This document shows, piece after piece, positions 11,481-24,100 of a stretch of DNA of 64,000 bases. The stretch is from Atopsyche davidsoni (taxonomy: Eukaryota; Arthropoda; Insecta; Trichoptera; Hydrobiosidae), in the NCBI GenBank assembly GCA_022113835.1, contig JAILWY010000007.1, positions 5,786,001-5,850,000 on the forward strand. The letters are read 5' to 3'. Within the stretch, counting starts at the first letter, position 1. Each line of letters opens with the position of its first letter. The position numbers and the translations under genes were made by a program. The notes beneath the pieces are model-generated. The model had not been told where the DNA came from, searched no databases, and saw only the letters and a program-made list of their open reading frames with translations.

Positions 11481-12294
11481 GTACGCCATGTGCTACTTTA
11501 TCATTTATCACGTTTGAAGGAATGCCTAGATTAGTTTTGATGCGATTCTCTCACAAACGAGACGGCGCATTTTGTTTTTGACTTGTGTGATTTTCCTTAG
11601 GCCAATTTTTGAAACGAACGATTACGTTTTTGCTGTTTGAGTTTTGATTTATTTATCCTCAGTAGTGTAGATTGCTAATAAAAAAATAATGTGTATTCTG
11701 TCGTCGCTGTGGAGCACGTTTTCCGAAATATTTTGGATGACCTAGAAAGACAATCGAATACTTTGTCCGGAGAAATTGTGTTTTATCTTTAAGGTTTTCC
11801 CTCAATAACCCGTAAAAAAAGCTACTATAGCATCCGCATTTACTACCACCCCTATAATTAATTAATCTTATTTTCATGCAAGGTAGAGTAGGAGAGAGGT
11901 TATGTACCCCGTTCCACCCTACGAGGTAGTCTTTTTATAAGAGAGCCAACAGTAATTCGTTTAGGGTGAACTAATCTTGACAAGCATGGATAAAGAGGGT
12001 TAATGATGCATTTTATACGGAGTCAAAGAAGTGGCTTTATCATAAAGTTAGAACCAAATGTAGGCAATCCTAGTGTTAATTTCGCGTTTTATACTAAACT
12101 ACGTATAATTGAAAGTGTATTTTCTATGCGTAATTATATGGCGTAAAATAAAGAGGAACACCGCATCAACTTTTGGCGGCGTAATATGATATTGGATTTC
12201 AATTCTTGGCGGAAAACTCGCTGACTTTTTGATGAAACAGAATTGAGGGTTTGTCGGAGCTGATTTTGGATGACCATCGAGATAAGTCGACAGC

Positions 12295-12302
12295 TGACGT
12301 CA
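12295..12302. promoter_or_regulatory. Perfect CRE palindrome TGACGTCA
   Basis: Full-length cAMP-response element palindrome, the binding site of CREB/ATF bZIP factors, about 0.8 kb after the CpG-rich first exon of gene X. A second identical site lies at 24893. An 8-mer can occur by chance, so function is only suggested. Confidence 0.35.
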
Positions 12303-13177
12303 AACATATTAGCTGGCAGGGAATTTAATGTACAGAACTTGTAGCCTCTAGTCTTCGCCCCGTTTCGGGAACTTTACCTGCGGCTAGAGAATGGACGGGA
12401 ACAGAGACAGAGAAAACTATTCGGTTTGGTTGTTCGACCAGTGACACGAAACTACACGCAAATGCTCTCGATATTGCCTATATATACCTATCTCAATTTA
12501 AGACGGTTAACTTATCAACAGGTATTATTGTAAACAATTATAAAAATGAAATTTATATGTGAGAATTCTTTGTCTTGTATCAAAAAAAAAAAAAAATTGT
12601 CTCATTTATGTGATTTGTAATATAATACGTGGCAAATATACCCTCAACGAGCCGTTAATTCATTCGTTAGTGGCTTCCATTTTTTTCAGAGCAGTGTCGT
12701 TTTTAGACGCTTATATTATACGAGCACGGATGTCTTCTACTTGTTGGGTAATTATAAATATAAATATGTAGTAAACAGTACGCTAAGTGAAGGTTGTATA
12801 TACCTTCTTGTTCAAACATTGTCGATGTAATATTGTTTTTATACGTCCGGATGGGTAATAACACCAACGCCGGCTTATCTCTACAAAGCAGCCCCGGAAT
12901 GTTTCTAATATTGAACGGAAAAAGGAGTACTCACTCCCTCGTATCTTTATTGAACTTCCGGCATTTTTAATTAAAGTTCAGTTTCGCGTCACACGCATGG
13001 GTTGTCATCCCTTCCAAGCTCGCCGGGCCTGCTCACAATGCCATGAAAGAAAAATGATTCAAAGTCTTCAACCTCGCGTGGTAATCGCCTAAGCCGCCTT
13101 TTTACTATGATAACAATAAACAATATATTTATACGAAAATGAAATGTACAAATAAATCATTTTCGCACTTTTTCCAG

Positions 13178-13205
13178 ACAAATGGAGTCCACTGAGACCT
13201 GCCAG
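13178..13205 (+). other. Candidate micro-exon of gene X (RQMESTETCQ)
   Basis: A strong acceptor (TTTCGCACTTTTTCCAG) at 13177 is followed by 28 nt that would continue the 11464 start in frame (MSAES-RQMESTETCQ) and end in phase 0, compatible with the 4-kb exon. The donor GTTTGG is weak; a read-through to CGA|GTAACA near 13236 would also stay in frame. Supported only by phase and the acceptor. Confidence 0.22.
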
Positions 13206-15149
13206 GTTTGGCAGCATCCTAATTTGATTATTCGAGTAACAGGCGCTGATATTTTTTGCGAAGGGTTACGTAATGATATTTTATTTAACTTCGAGCTTGG
13301 TATTTTTTTATTTCACACGTAACAAAAAATATATTATGTTTACAGAGAGATATAATCATTACATGAGTTTATTTGCGCTTGTTTTCTAGATTTTTGATCT
13401 TGAATGAATTGATTATTGCTGAAACAGATATCTTTAGCATTCCCTTTGTGTTTTATTTTCGGCATTTTTAATAAGACCATGCCTTTTTTTGCTGTATTCA
13501 ATGTATTATGGATTAGATTAGGGTATTGTGGATTTCTCTTTTAATTTATACGAATTTAGATATCATTTGGGCGAGACTATTATAGTAAAAATATAAAATG
13601 ATATAAATATAATTAACAAATGAATGCCTGCTGTACCGTCGTTTTGAGTGTATCTTTATATTTTAGACATTTGAAGATAGCAATTTTCTTTGATAAAACA
13701 ACGTGAATAATCGAGGAATCACCTTCCCCGATGGTCTCAAATTTCACAAAGAACCCTCAAAAAAAAAAATCACATCGCAGAAATTGAACACTTTATACAG
13801 AGCTCATTGATTTTTTACTTGTGAATAATTTTTAGGCTTCACAAAGCTCAATATTGGTTATGAACTGTGGAATCGCTTCTAGACCAGTGCTTAAAATTTT
13901 CTACTAAAAACAATAGACAGTATCCGAAGACGCGGTACGGTTCATGGCGTAAAAAATAAGTATTCAAATTTTTATTACCATGGCAAAAGGCGAAGTAATT
14001 AAATTTATTCAAGAGTAATTTTTTTATTGGTGTTTTCATATTATTTATCTCATTACCCAGTTTGACCGAATTTCCAAAACTCTAACAGGTATTCGTCGAC
14101 CTGTAATCTACATTGTATAGTTTATTTAGCTAATGATGTTTTTACTCACAGTAGATTTATAAATAAGTACTCAAATTAAAAATAAGACGTTTTATAATCG
14201 TTCGCCATGGCATTCTGAGCTGGTCTTTCTACCATGCTTCGGAATCAATAAAAGCCTAATTTGCATAACAAAAACACATTTTAATGGAATAGGAGCGCTT
14301 TTCTTTGGTATAATTTTCACTTACGTGTCCACGTCAAAATAAATTATGTACGATTCGAGCAAAAGGTCATACGTCGCGAAATTTTACTTAATAATGTCGA
14401 CTAATATATGTTTAACTTTTACGATTATGTAACAATTACAACCGCTAACCACGGGTAAATTTGTTATTTTAATTAAGCGTCAGTTAATAAAACCTAAAAC
14501 GTTTTATCAAAACAAAAATCATCAATCAATGTATGTAGACCGGTAATGACGCACAGATGTGAAGCGTCCCACCACTAGAGATGCGAAAACTCTGAAAAAC
14601 ACACCTGGGGGCAAATATTGCACGTTAAAAATACAACACCTAATGATAACAATAAAAAATTGCCTTAAATTATAAAACATCATAAATTGATGTATTTATT
14701 TCCCTGAGTTTAAAAAATTGGCCTAGCCAAACGTTGAAACACACAAGACTATAAAATCAATCCTACTAATAATGGACGTCAAAACTTGCTTACATAATGA
14801 TTTCTTTAAAATGAATTGTTGAGTCTACTGAAATAAAAATATATAAGTATGCATTATACTTATTGAAATATAATTTATAAGAGTTTGAATGGGTGGCAAA
14901 AACATAATATTGACCTTACGATCAAGGTTGAGCATACAAATGCTACGTGTAGCCATGTGCTTGGTTACACGTAGTTGTAGGTAAATTACGATCGCGAACA
15001 ATTTATTATTGATAATATTTGTATGCAAATAAAAGTATGCATGTGCGTTTATTAATATTTTCTATCGAGTTGTTTTAGTTTCTTGGGTTTCTTGAGGTTT
15101 TGAGGAATTTAGTTTCTTTGTCTTTTCCTGCTGCTCATTTGTATTTGAG

Positions 15150-15209
15150 CGCACTACTTCGAGATGTACCGAGCTATCACCCAGAAGCAAGCGGAGCTTG
15201 AGAATACAG
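15150..15209 (+). other. Candidate 60-nt coding exon (HYFEMYRAITQKQAELENT)
   Basis: A long polypyrimidine tract ends in TATTTGAG, then 60 nt with an open, charged, helix-like frame reading HYFEMYRAITQKQAELENT, then a strong donor ACAG|GTGAGC. Entry and exit are both phase 1, so the exon could be skipped or included without shifting a frame. No identified exon of gene X ends in phase 1, so its partner exons are unknown. It abuts a retrotransposon fragment, and its 3' end lies in an 11-bp inverted repeat (15127-15137 with 15211-15221). Confidence 0.35.
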
Positions 15210-15239
15210 GTGAGCAGCAGGAATGGACACATCAGAGAA

Positions 15240-15700
15240 GTGAAACCCTCATGTAGCCCCTTTTCTGATGCCTCTCCTCATAGGAGGTTGGTGACCATTT
15301 CATCGAAAATATTTCCATCCTGGGCCAGTCTCACTAATTTGGTTGTACTTCCGATCTCCAGCCACTGACGCAAATTCCGCATCCACGTAAACTTTCTCCA
15401 TCGATTTTACCGTGGACAGTCAGCTGTAGGATGCTATATTTATTGTTACGAAAAATGTGGCCAAAATAGGAGACTTTCCGCTTCCTTACCAATGTCAGGA
15501 GTTCTCTTTCTTTGCGCATTCTATGCAAGACTCACCCATGGTGTTTTAAGGATACTCCAATATATTTCTGCCGCTTCAACTCTTCGTATAGTAGCTGTCT
15601 TGAGTGTCCAAGCTTCAACTCCACAAAGGAGAACTGAGACGACATTGGTGATTCTCGTGCGAGATCTAAATCAACTCAAATGACGGCTCCCAAAACTTAC
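15240..15700 (-). pseudogene. RTE-type non-LTR retrotransposon 3' fragment
   Basis: Read on the - strand, the fragment starts with a frame encoding RITNVVSVLLCGVEAWTLKT (the end of the polymerase region). After a frameshift near 15540 it continues as MHRMRKERELL and SYFGHIFRNNKYSILQL, then DEMVTNLL before the end. This order matches the region after the reverse transcriptase domain of RTE-like elements. The 5' part with endonuclease and catalytic polymerase motifs is absent, so the copy is a dead 5'-truncated insertion. Its 3' tail is shared with the SINE-like copies in this window. Confidence 0.75.
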
Positions 15701-16934
15701 GAAAACACCTATGTCTATTTTTTTTTTTTTCGTTTGTTATATGATTTGGGTTGTCTGATGGAGCATGCTCAACAGTTGCGTGTGTCGCCAGCATCCATCC
15801 TGGCCATTCAGTCACGTCGTCTGCGAGACGTGCCGGGCCGCGGTATGACAGCGAGAAAATCCTTATTAAATATTTCACAGGGAAAATAATAACGTTGGGG
15901 ATATTTTTATATTACGCGTCAAATGAATTTATTGCTTTAATAACTTGCGGTTCTTATAATTGAGAAAAAACATCAGACAAAACGGAAGGGATTCTGGATA
16001 TTATACGCGTGTCAGGGTTTGATTCGTAAAGGGGAGACATGAAATTAATTCTGACCTTTATATACAAAATAATAAAAGAAACGATATAAATTAATAATTT
16101 TTTTCCTGGAAGAGAAAAGTGTATGCTGCAGTTACAGTAGCATATATTTTATCTCATAAACCTGATTTTTTACAATAATTACAAAATTCTAAAGTAAAAT
16201 CTTCATAACATTCAAAAATGAAATAAAACCAAATAATAAATATTTTATTATTCAGTATTTACTCATTATTTTTATAAAAATAAATAATTATTTATAAAAT
16301 GCTTTTAAACATAAATTATCACCTAAAAGTAAGTAGTTTTTGTTTGTAGCTCAATAAATTAAATATGTTCCTGGTTTGTTAAGCAGCCAATAAATATTCA
16401 CGAATTCTATAAATGTAAAAAACAATATTATGTGATATCTTCAAATTAAAAACTTAAGGTTAAAAGGTTCGAAAGTGTATTGGAATTGTCCTAAAATAAA
16501 TTCGGAAAAAATAATGGGGAAATTTTCTAGGAGTGTTTTAAAATTCATTAAAAGATTCATAGCGGCAAAGTTGAAATATTTGAATACAGGTGATCTGTAA
16601 GTCAGGTAGAGCCGGTTCCTATTATAATATGCAAGGTTGCTTTTCGGTCTCGGGAATAATAAAAGACTAGAATCGATCGGAGGGTCCGATTACTCGAATG
16701 GAGGGCATTCCATCTACTTTGCTATTCCAGGGGAAATCGTGAAAGGGTTATATATTATGTAAAAACATTGTACATGCTCCTCCATGAACCGATGCAATGA
16801 AATCGTACAACTTGGAAATAAATTAATCCAAACGGAAGACTGCAGTATATATTGATACAAAAAAAGCGAAGTTGCACCATTTCAAATAATACAGATATAA
16901 ATAATATATAAAAATGAAAAAAAATTATGCATCC

Positions 16935-17110
16935 AGAATGTAGGTAGATAAATAATGGCCATCAGAAAAAATATATAAAACCTGCTGCGATTGATTATCT
17001 AAGAAAAAGTTCAAGGAAAAATCCAAATAATAGAGGCATCGGTAAAACTTACGTGGATACTGAATTTGCACCAGTGGCCGAATTTGTAAGACTGGCTCGA
17101 GATAAACAAA
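16935..17110 (+). pseudogene. Degenerate RTE-type 3' fragment
   Basis: The + strand segment TTACGTGGATACTGAATTTG and the following bases encode VDTEFAPVAEFVRLARD before a stop, the same region found in the 15.3-kb copy (reading about VDAEFASVAG). Surrounding sequence is too decayed to place the ends exactly. Confidence 0.55.
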
Positions 17111-18397
17111 TGTTCAGTTCATGAGGTCTAATCCAAGTTTCCACGTGAATTCAATTAGATATGTGAATATATTGGTAATTAGTGATGTTAATATTTAAAT
17201 TTTTTATTAAAGAATATTTTAAATATTACCCATGGGTCGAAATAAATAAAACCTGAGATAACCAAGAAAAGAGGTAAAAATGGTATGCTAATTAAATGAC
17301 TAATCTAAAAATAATTTTTGTGACTATGAAAAAATAATATTTGCGTTTGTTTTTTTTTTTAATGATTTTTTTTATTGTGTAATTTAAGCAAAGGTGTTGC
17401 AATTTTCTGAAGATTACCTGCACGCTCTCGCCTTGTCTGCCCGAAGGTCGCTTTTGTGAACTTTTCGCAGTCACGATAGCTTCTGTGAGAAGTTTACATT
17501 CAAATCAAGTTTATACGAAATATAATCCCATTTTTTAAATTTACAGTGAAAAATATAGTTTACGTGTAATCGTATCCGAGATATTAATTTGAATTACTTT
17601 GATAAAAAATAGTAATGGAAAATTTAATCTCTATAAAATAAATTATGAAAGCACCAAAGATTTATATTATGAATATTTTTTTGTTAATTTCATATGATTG
17701 CACCGAAATGCTGATAACTTGCACATTAACCTCCAATTCAGGTTGTATAATTTATTTTTTGAACATTGAACATTTTACACGTTTAATGATTTTTCATGCC
17801 ATAAATTGATCATATTAATATTTATATGATATTCGAAATACTCATAATACAATTTAATGGGAGATGCTATATTTTGATATTTTATCCACTAAGGTAGTGG
17901 TTCCTAAATCGTAGGCCGCCAAATATTTTAGACACCACAAATATTTTATTAATTTATTTGGATAATTATATGTACGAACGGTTCAAATGGGATGTTATCA
18001 AAACACCATATCGCTTTTTTAACATTTAAAATCTTATATCTTATAAGCTACTGTAATTATTATTATGTGGAAAATATTTTTTTTATTAAGATATTCATAT
18101 GGTATTTAAGTTTTGATAAGAATTTAAAAATACATGGAAAGAATAAAGTCCAGTTTATTATATTAAATTTGATATATTTTTTTCATATTGATGTCGTCAG
18201 CTGTCATCAGAGTAAATTACAATACCTGGACATGAACTCGTAGTCTGTTTAAACTAACTTTTATCTTAACCTACACAAAATAATCTCACTGTTCGTCCGG
18301 ATATTACAAAATCGTCAGTGTCACGTTTTTACTGTTTTTTTTTTAGAAATAGGTTTTTAATGTAAATTTCACGAAATATTTAAATAATGTGAATTAG

Positions 18398-18479
18398 GAG
18401 TCTATATCATAATCCTTTGAAAGCGGAAGAGGTGAACAAGCTGTTCGAAGCGTCTAGAGACATTCGCGACTCTGACCAG
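18398..18479 (+). other. Candidate coding exon of gene X (KAEEVNKLFEASRDIRD)
   Basis: An acceptor (TGAATTAG) is followed by 82 nt with a GC-richer, protein-like open frame containing KAEEVNKLFEASRDIRD and ending SDQ before CAG|GTGTTA. It enters in phase 2 and leaves in phase 0. That is exactly what is needed to join the MSAES start exon at 11480 to the 4-kb exon at 31372, giving a second possible N-terminus. The acceptor lacks a strong pyrimidine tract and the donor is only moderate. A decayed transposon remnant is the alternative. Confidence 0.35.
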
Positions 18480-18789
18480 GTGTTACGTGTCTGGAATCTG
18501 CCTTGTCTTATACATGGTAACAAAAAAGCGTAGCGTTGGAAGCAACTGCCTTAAATTTATCATATTTTGCAGATCTTGTCAGTAACCGCGTACTTTTATG
18601 AGTGGGCTATTAATAACGGAATAATTTTCAAAGTGTTCATAATAAATTAGCTAGGGGTGGTATACAAAGACTGAAAAGACATTTTTAGACGCGATTAATT
18701 ATAAAGCCTTTAAGAGTATTTTTTAAAAATAATTTGATGTGTTTGTATTATAAAATAATACGTTTGCATCGGGTATAATAACCTCGTTG

Positions 18790-18970
18790 CAATACGGAGG
18801 CGGGCCGGGGGTGATCGATACCCCGCGGCGGCCCCGGGAGCTGGCAGGTTTCCAAGGGGTCTCCACCTTCAGCGTTGTCGCTAAGCCGGCCTTGCGCCAT
18901 GGTTGTATTTATGGCTTAGCGTTCAGCTGCGAGTTCAGCCACAAGGCCTGACGTTTCCATAAACTCCCAT
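18790..18970. other. GC-rich island with 9-bp hairpin in gene X intron
   Basis: About 180 bases rich in G and C in AT-rich surroundings. CGCTAAGCC at 18879-18887 and GGCTTAGCG at 18913-18921 form a perfect 9-bp stem with a 25-base loop containing CCATGG. I do not recognise a gene or tRNA in it; it could be a retroelement relic or a regulatory island. Confidence 0.45.
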
Positions 18971-20989
18971 ACTTAAAATTGCACAGTAACTGGAGCTTGT
19001 ATGGCACCTCAAATCTGTATATTATATTTTATGGAAATTGGCAACACGAATCGATTAATTATTTAAATAATAACAAGTTGATGAATGAAAAAAAACCGCA
19101 ATATTTTTTTATGTTATCTCTATCGTAACTGACCAAAATAAACTAAAAACACGAAGTCAAAGTAAAAATATAGTTAAGCTGATATATTTTAAGTGAGTAA
19201 GGTGCGTGAGGGGTATGTTATTATTTTTTAAATATAGGAGTGGTATAGAATATAAATGAGATTCATTTAAATTATGGTGAATTAGACGAGGACTTAAAAA
19301 ATTATTTAATATGTTTGCTTAATTTTTATAATAGAAGCTCTTTTATGGGAAATCACTTTTAATTAAGTAAGGATGATAACGTCAGACTTTAACTGTTATT
19401 TAACTGTTGTATTTGAAGGTGTTTACTTACATTTTTTTTTAGTCTTTAGATATTATTCACTTGTTACATTTATTTTTACGGTAACAAGTGAATTTTATGT
19501 GATGTATAATCAAGCTTACCACCTAAAGCATGTAAACCTTGATATTTCTAAATATTTAATTATTATATTTATTATCTATACCTAGATTTATTTTTTGATA
19601 ATCGTGCCAGCTCTAGATTGACCGTATATTCTCGAAGGCATGTGGTGAGTTCGAGTAGAAGCCTTCGCTAATTTTCTTCCCCTAGACAAGCATGCATGAT
19701 TGCTGTAATGAAATTTGGATTCCAATAATTTTATTTTTACATTTGAACTAAATGATCCCGCATGGAGCGTGATCCCATTAATTATTATATCGTTTGAAAT
19801 TACATTTTCCCATTACATTTTGGTGAATAGAGAGTGTTGACATTTCCTCAGGCATTGGAGCTTTTGAGCAGAGGACTGACAATTAATTTGAGCTCACAAG
19901 AACACCATGGCGGCAGCGAAATGTACTGAAACGTAGCGTTTCTGTTATTGTATCTAAATCTGCTGGGATTTATTTGTTCTGGTGTTTTTTTTTATACTAT
20001 AGTTCATTAATGTTCCCGTGGATCAGTAGACAGAATGCTATATGTCTTGGTTTAAACCCCTTTAAGTCCTATTGTTATGATTGTTTAGAATTTTTTTTGT
20101 GATTTTATTTTAGGGCTGTTGATAAATTTTATAAAAATTACTTTTAAAAGCTACTATGAAAAAAAAAATCATTACTCTTTTAATATTAATGACTTGTAAC
20201 CATATTTTTTTAAATTTAATATTTTGTATTAAATTAGCGATGTAACGATTGTTATTATTTATAGATAAACTAAACGATTTCAATACCATTTTTTAAATTT
20301 CCATGTAATGGCGTCCATATAAGCAGAAAAACTATGAATTCTTTATAAATATTCCTCACACTTTTAATTATTTAATATTTATTCATACTCTTATAAAGTA
20401 TTAACTGATTTTCTACTTGTATTGGCCGCTGAAATATATTTATAGTCTCGTTAACCTCCTTGTATGTATTTGAATGCCTCAGTTACCCTTAAAATTTTTT
20501 TTTTTTATTATTGATGTAGAAGAAATAGTAAGAAATTTAACTACTCTTACGTTACTCTTCGTTCTGCGTATCATTTTGTTTTTCTTAGAATAATTAACAA
20601 CAAATCTATTCTCTGAACTCCATGCATCGTTAGGACACCTGAATCCAACAATAAACTCGACTGTTTGACAAATTCCGTCACCATCGCTCTGGATTACTTT
20701 CGGAATAAAAAAATATTGTTTAATTGTTTTTCTGTGATGTTACTTGGAATTGCAATGCAAATGATTAAAAACGTGTAAATGTGAAACTCTGCGTCCGTGC
20801 ACCTGTGTCTGTCTGAGTTCGTAGGCACGAGCAGTCTCTGTCGTAGCAGCTGTAGACGCTAGAGAAAGGCGATTTCAACTGGACTGCCATCACTTCTCTT
20901 TTGCAAGTCTGTCGTTTCGCAGTGAGTTTTCCTTCACCATCTTCTAGCACCCTTTACTGTCGGCATCTCCTCTAAAGCCTTGCTTGCAG

Positions 20990-21113
20990 GTGAGGCAGCA
21001 TGAGCGAGGCCGCCGGGGGGTCGCGGGCGCCGCCCCTGTCGCCCCGCCAGGCACGCATGGGCCCCGCGCCCTTCGCCTCCTTCGAGGAGCTGTCAGACGA
21101 GGTGAGAGCCAAA
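20990..21113 (+). other. First coding exon of gene X, with two in-frame donors
   Basis: After the acceptor CTTGCTTGCAG the exon carries ATG at 21000 and encodes MSEAAGGSRAPPLSPRQ..., ending ASFEELSDE at the strong donor GAG|GTGAGA (21101/21102). Twelve bases on, AAA|GTATGT (21113/21114) is a second good donor in the same phase; its use would add VRAK. Both are phase 0 and fit the acceptor at 31372. Third positions are strongly GC, unlike the flanking introns, which supports real coding use. Confidence 0.7.
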
Positions 21114-24100
21114 GTATGTATCTTTAACCCTACCTCGCCTAACTCTTCTTTCTTACTATCTGTACATTATGTATTATATTATATTATTCCATGCATTACT
21201 TTAACCACTGCTCTCTTATCTCTGTTGTAATCTTCGCTTCCTGCTTCCACACAATGTATTATAGTAATTTGGCTTAAAAGGCTTTATACTTTTTATGTGG
21301 TTTTTGAAGCTTTGTTTTCTGCTGTTTTCTTATATGTTTTGTATGCATAAAATGTTTGATCTCAATGTTGCCGAATTTGTTCGCCGAAATCATGTTATAC
21401 AAGATGCAAAGTTTTTCATCAAAAATACTAAATTTTTTAGCTATTGACTCCTTCAAAGTGGTCATTGCAGTATTCGGTTTATTTACTGTAGTGGTGTTTA
21501 GACGTTATATTTAAACGGATCTAATTGCACTGAAGCTCAGCATGATGAGAATCGCACACGATGAGGTGCGGTAGGGAGAGGTCGGGAGAAGTCGGACGAG
21601 GCCGGTTGCGATCGTTTTCGCTGGGGTCCCACTTTCGACCACCACAGTATAAGTACCCTGCAAATTTAAGTTTCAAGTGGAAGATTTAAAATTTGTTATT
21701 GAGCAAGTTGGAGCGATACCTGGACTTGTTGAAATATTTTATCGTACAAGTTGGTTTATACGTCTGAAAAGTTGGGAGTTATTTTCTTAGGGGAGATCCT
21801 AAAGTTTACGTAACGTCTTTCACAAACATACCCGTATATTTCAGTTTGATTTACACGTAAACACAGATATTCCAAACTTCACGGTATTAGCCAAAACTAG
21901 AGTATATCAATAAATTTTTTTTGGAAACACGTCGTTTTAAATGTCACACTGTAGTGAAAAAAAAAATTTGCAACTCTATTTTCAATTTTATAATTTTAAA
22001 ATATTGTTTAAAAAAACATTTATCGTTATATTCAAATTAATTAACAACCTATCATTTTAAATCGAGGATCGCCATTCAACAAAAACCTGGTTATTAAATA
22101 TTGATGTGTACGTTTAAAGGTCAAATTTAATGACGGTGTACGGTATGAATATTTTAAACAATAATTTCACAGTACAAATAATATATTAAAAATATATTGA
22201 TGCTTATTTAACAATGAAATAAATCTACGCTTTTGGGGTTGAAGTGCTCATGTGTCTCCTATTTAAAAAATGGTAGATTTTATTTTTAAATAATTTATGT
22301 TAGTTTTATAAAAGTCATAAATCTGTTATTGTTTAATGACACTTTTTTTTTTCTATCCAATGCGAATTACATTTTCTGCAAAAAGACACTCGGTTTTAAA
22401 ACCAAATTTGAAACATTACAAGCAAATGAAATAAAAAAATAATATGCGCATGTAAAAAATAACACCTATAATGCACTTTACTCTTCTAACAGGACATCAA
22501 AATATTTTAATGTTTTTGATTAAATTTGAATAGGTAATCAATATTTTTGACAGAGAGTACTTGGTTGAATTCCATTATAATATTTTAAATAAAATACTCG
22601 AGTGATTTTTCCACGTGTTAATTTTTTATCGGTGACCGGTTTCACCAGGTTTTCATGTTAGCATTAACGAACTGGGTTTGATTTAAAATATGAGCAAAAA
22701 TCTCAAACATGAAAATCTTCAAAGTCAAGATCGTATAATTTTTTTTTCAACCTTCAGGTCTCGAATAGATTGCGTCGTCTGTGTCGAATTGACAATCGTT
22801 TCGTATCGTCTCATTGTAGTCGACCACCGCGGCCTCAGAATACGGGCGCGAGCAGCTCGGGGGAGACCACGACGAGGGTAGAGTAAATTGCATTAGCCGC
22901 AGGGGGTAGTCGATCGAGTTCGGACCCACCCCCAGCCGGGGGAGCCCGCTGCTCTCAGTGTCGCCGAGAGTGTTGTCCATTTGGCTGATGCACCGCAGTA
23001 AATAGCGTCTGGCTAATGGCCCCGAGAGTGCCCTAAGAGGGCGACTGCCTCGGTGTATGCAGCCACCAAAAAAAAAATCACGTTTGATCATTTAGAAATC
23101 CGTTGTTTTATGTTGTTGATCGATATTACTATAATAATTGAGAGGTTAAAAATAAGTATTAAAATATTTGAGGAAAAAAAACGGGTATTCCAAGGAGCCA
23201 ATATTAAGAGGGCAGATCCCTTTTATAAATCCATTTTCTAGTTTTTTGATATTATTAGAAAATATTTTGCGAAAAATCTACTGCACCAATAGAAAAAATT
23301 TTAATCCCAAAAGTTACATACATTATTTCTTCTATAGATAAGATTTTTTATAAGAAGGATCCAGGGATCCAATACACCATTATCCTCTTAAAAAACCATG
23401 AACACTGGCTCGGCATGAGTATATGCTCAATGAAATGGTCGCCAACCTCCTCTGAGGAGAGACTCGATGAAGAAGATATATACACTTGCAATGGTTCAAA
23501 GCTACAAAAATATAAAAAAAAAACAAAGATACATATAAAAATTCAAAGAAATCATTTTGAATAAATTATATTATGGATAAGCTACGTTATAAAACAGTGA
23601 TACATTTTGGACAAAATGTTTGTTCGCGGCCTTGCTCAAGAGGAAATGAAAAGAATAATGTGTTTTCATGATGGGAAAGCACGTAATTACTTTCAATGGG
23701 GAATAAGGCTTTCAGTTGACTGAAATAAATGATGATTAGCTTCCTTATCAATTAGCGTTGATTGAGTCATCAATATATCTTAAGCTGGAATAAAACGGGA
23801 TAATACAGTTTTGTGTACAATGACTCTATATTTGGGCAATTTTACAATGTATTATATACAAATTGACACGCGATAATTGTTGTAGTGTGAAAATTACGGA
23901 TATATACATTTTTTTAAGGATCATACTTTGTGGTCACCCTTTTAATAAGAGTTGGTGGACGCAAGCGGAAATCGTGTGTCTGTTGAAAAATACTAATCGA
24001 TTTTTTTTGAGATCTTATTTATATTGAAGGACTTGAAAAGATTTTTCTTCAAACACTCTTCACAAAAACAAATTTTACCGCGATTAATAAAATAATATAT

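Noticed and set aside
14943..14974. Hairpin CTACGTGTA / TACACGTAG
   Set aside because: A 9-bp stem alone in AT-rich DNA is expected now and then by chance, and no flanking features give it meaning.
22747..23091. 114-codon - strand open frame
   Set aside because: It is opposite a poly(A)-ended GC-rich block that looks like a retroposed insertion in + orientation; no protein similarity recognised.
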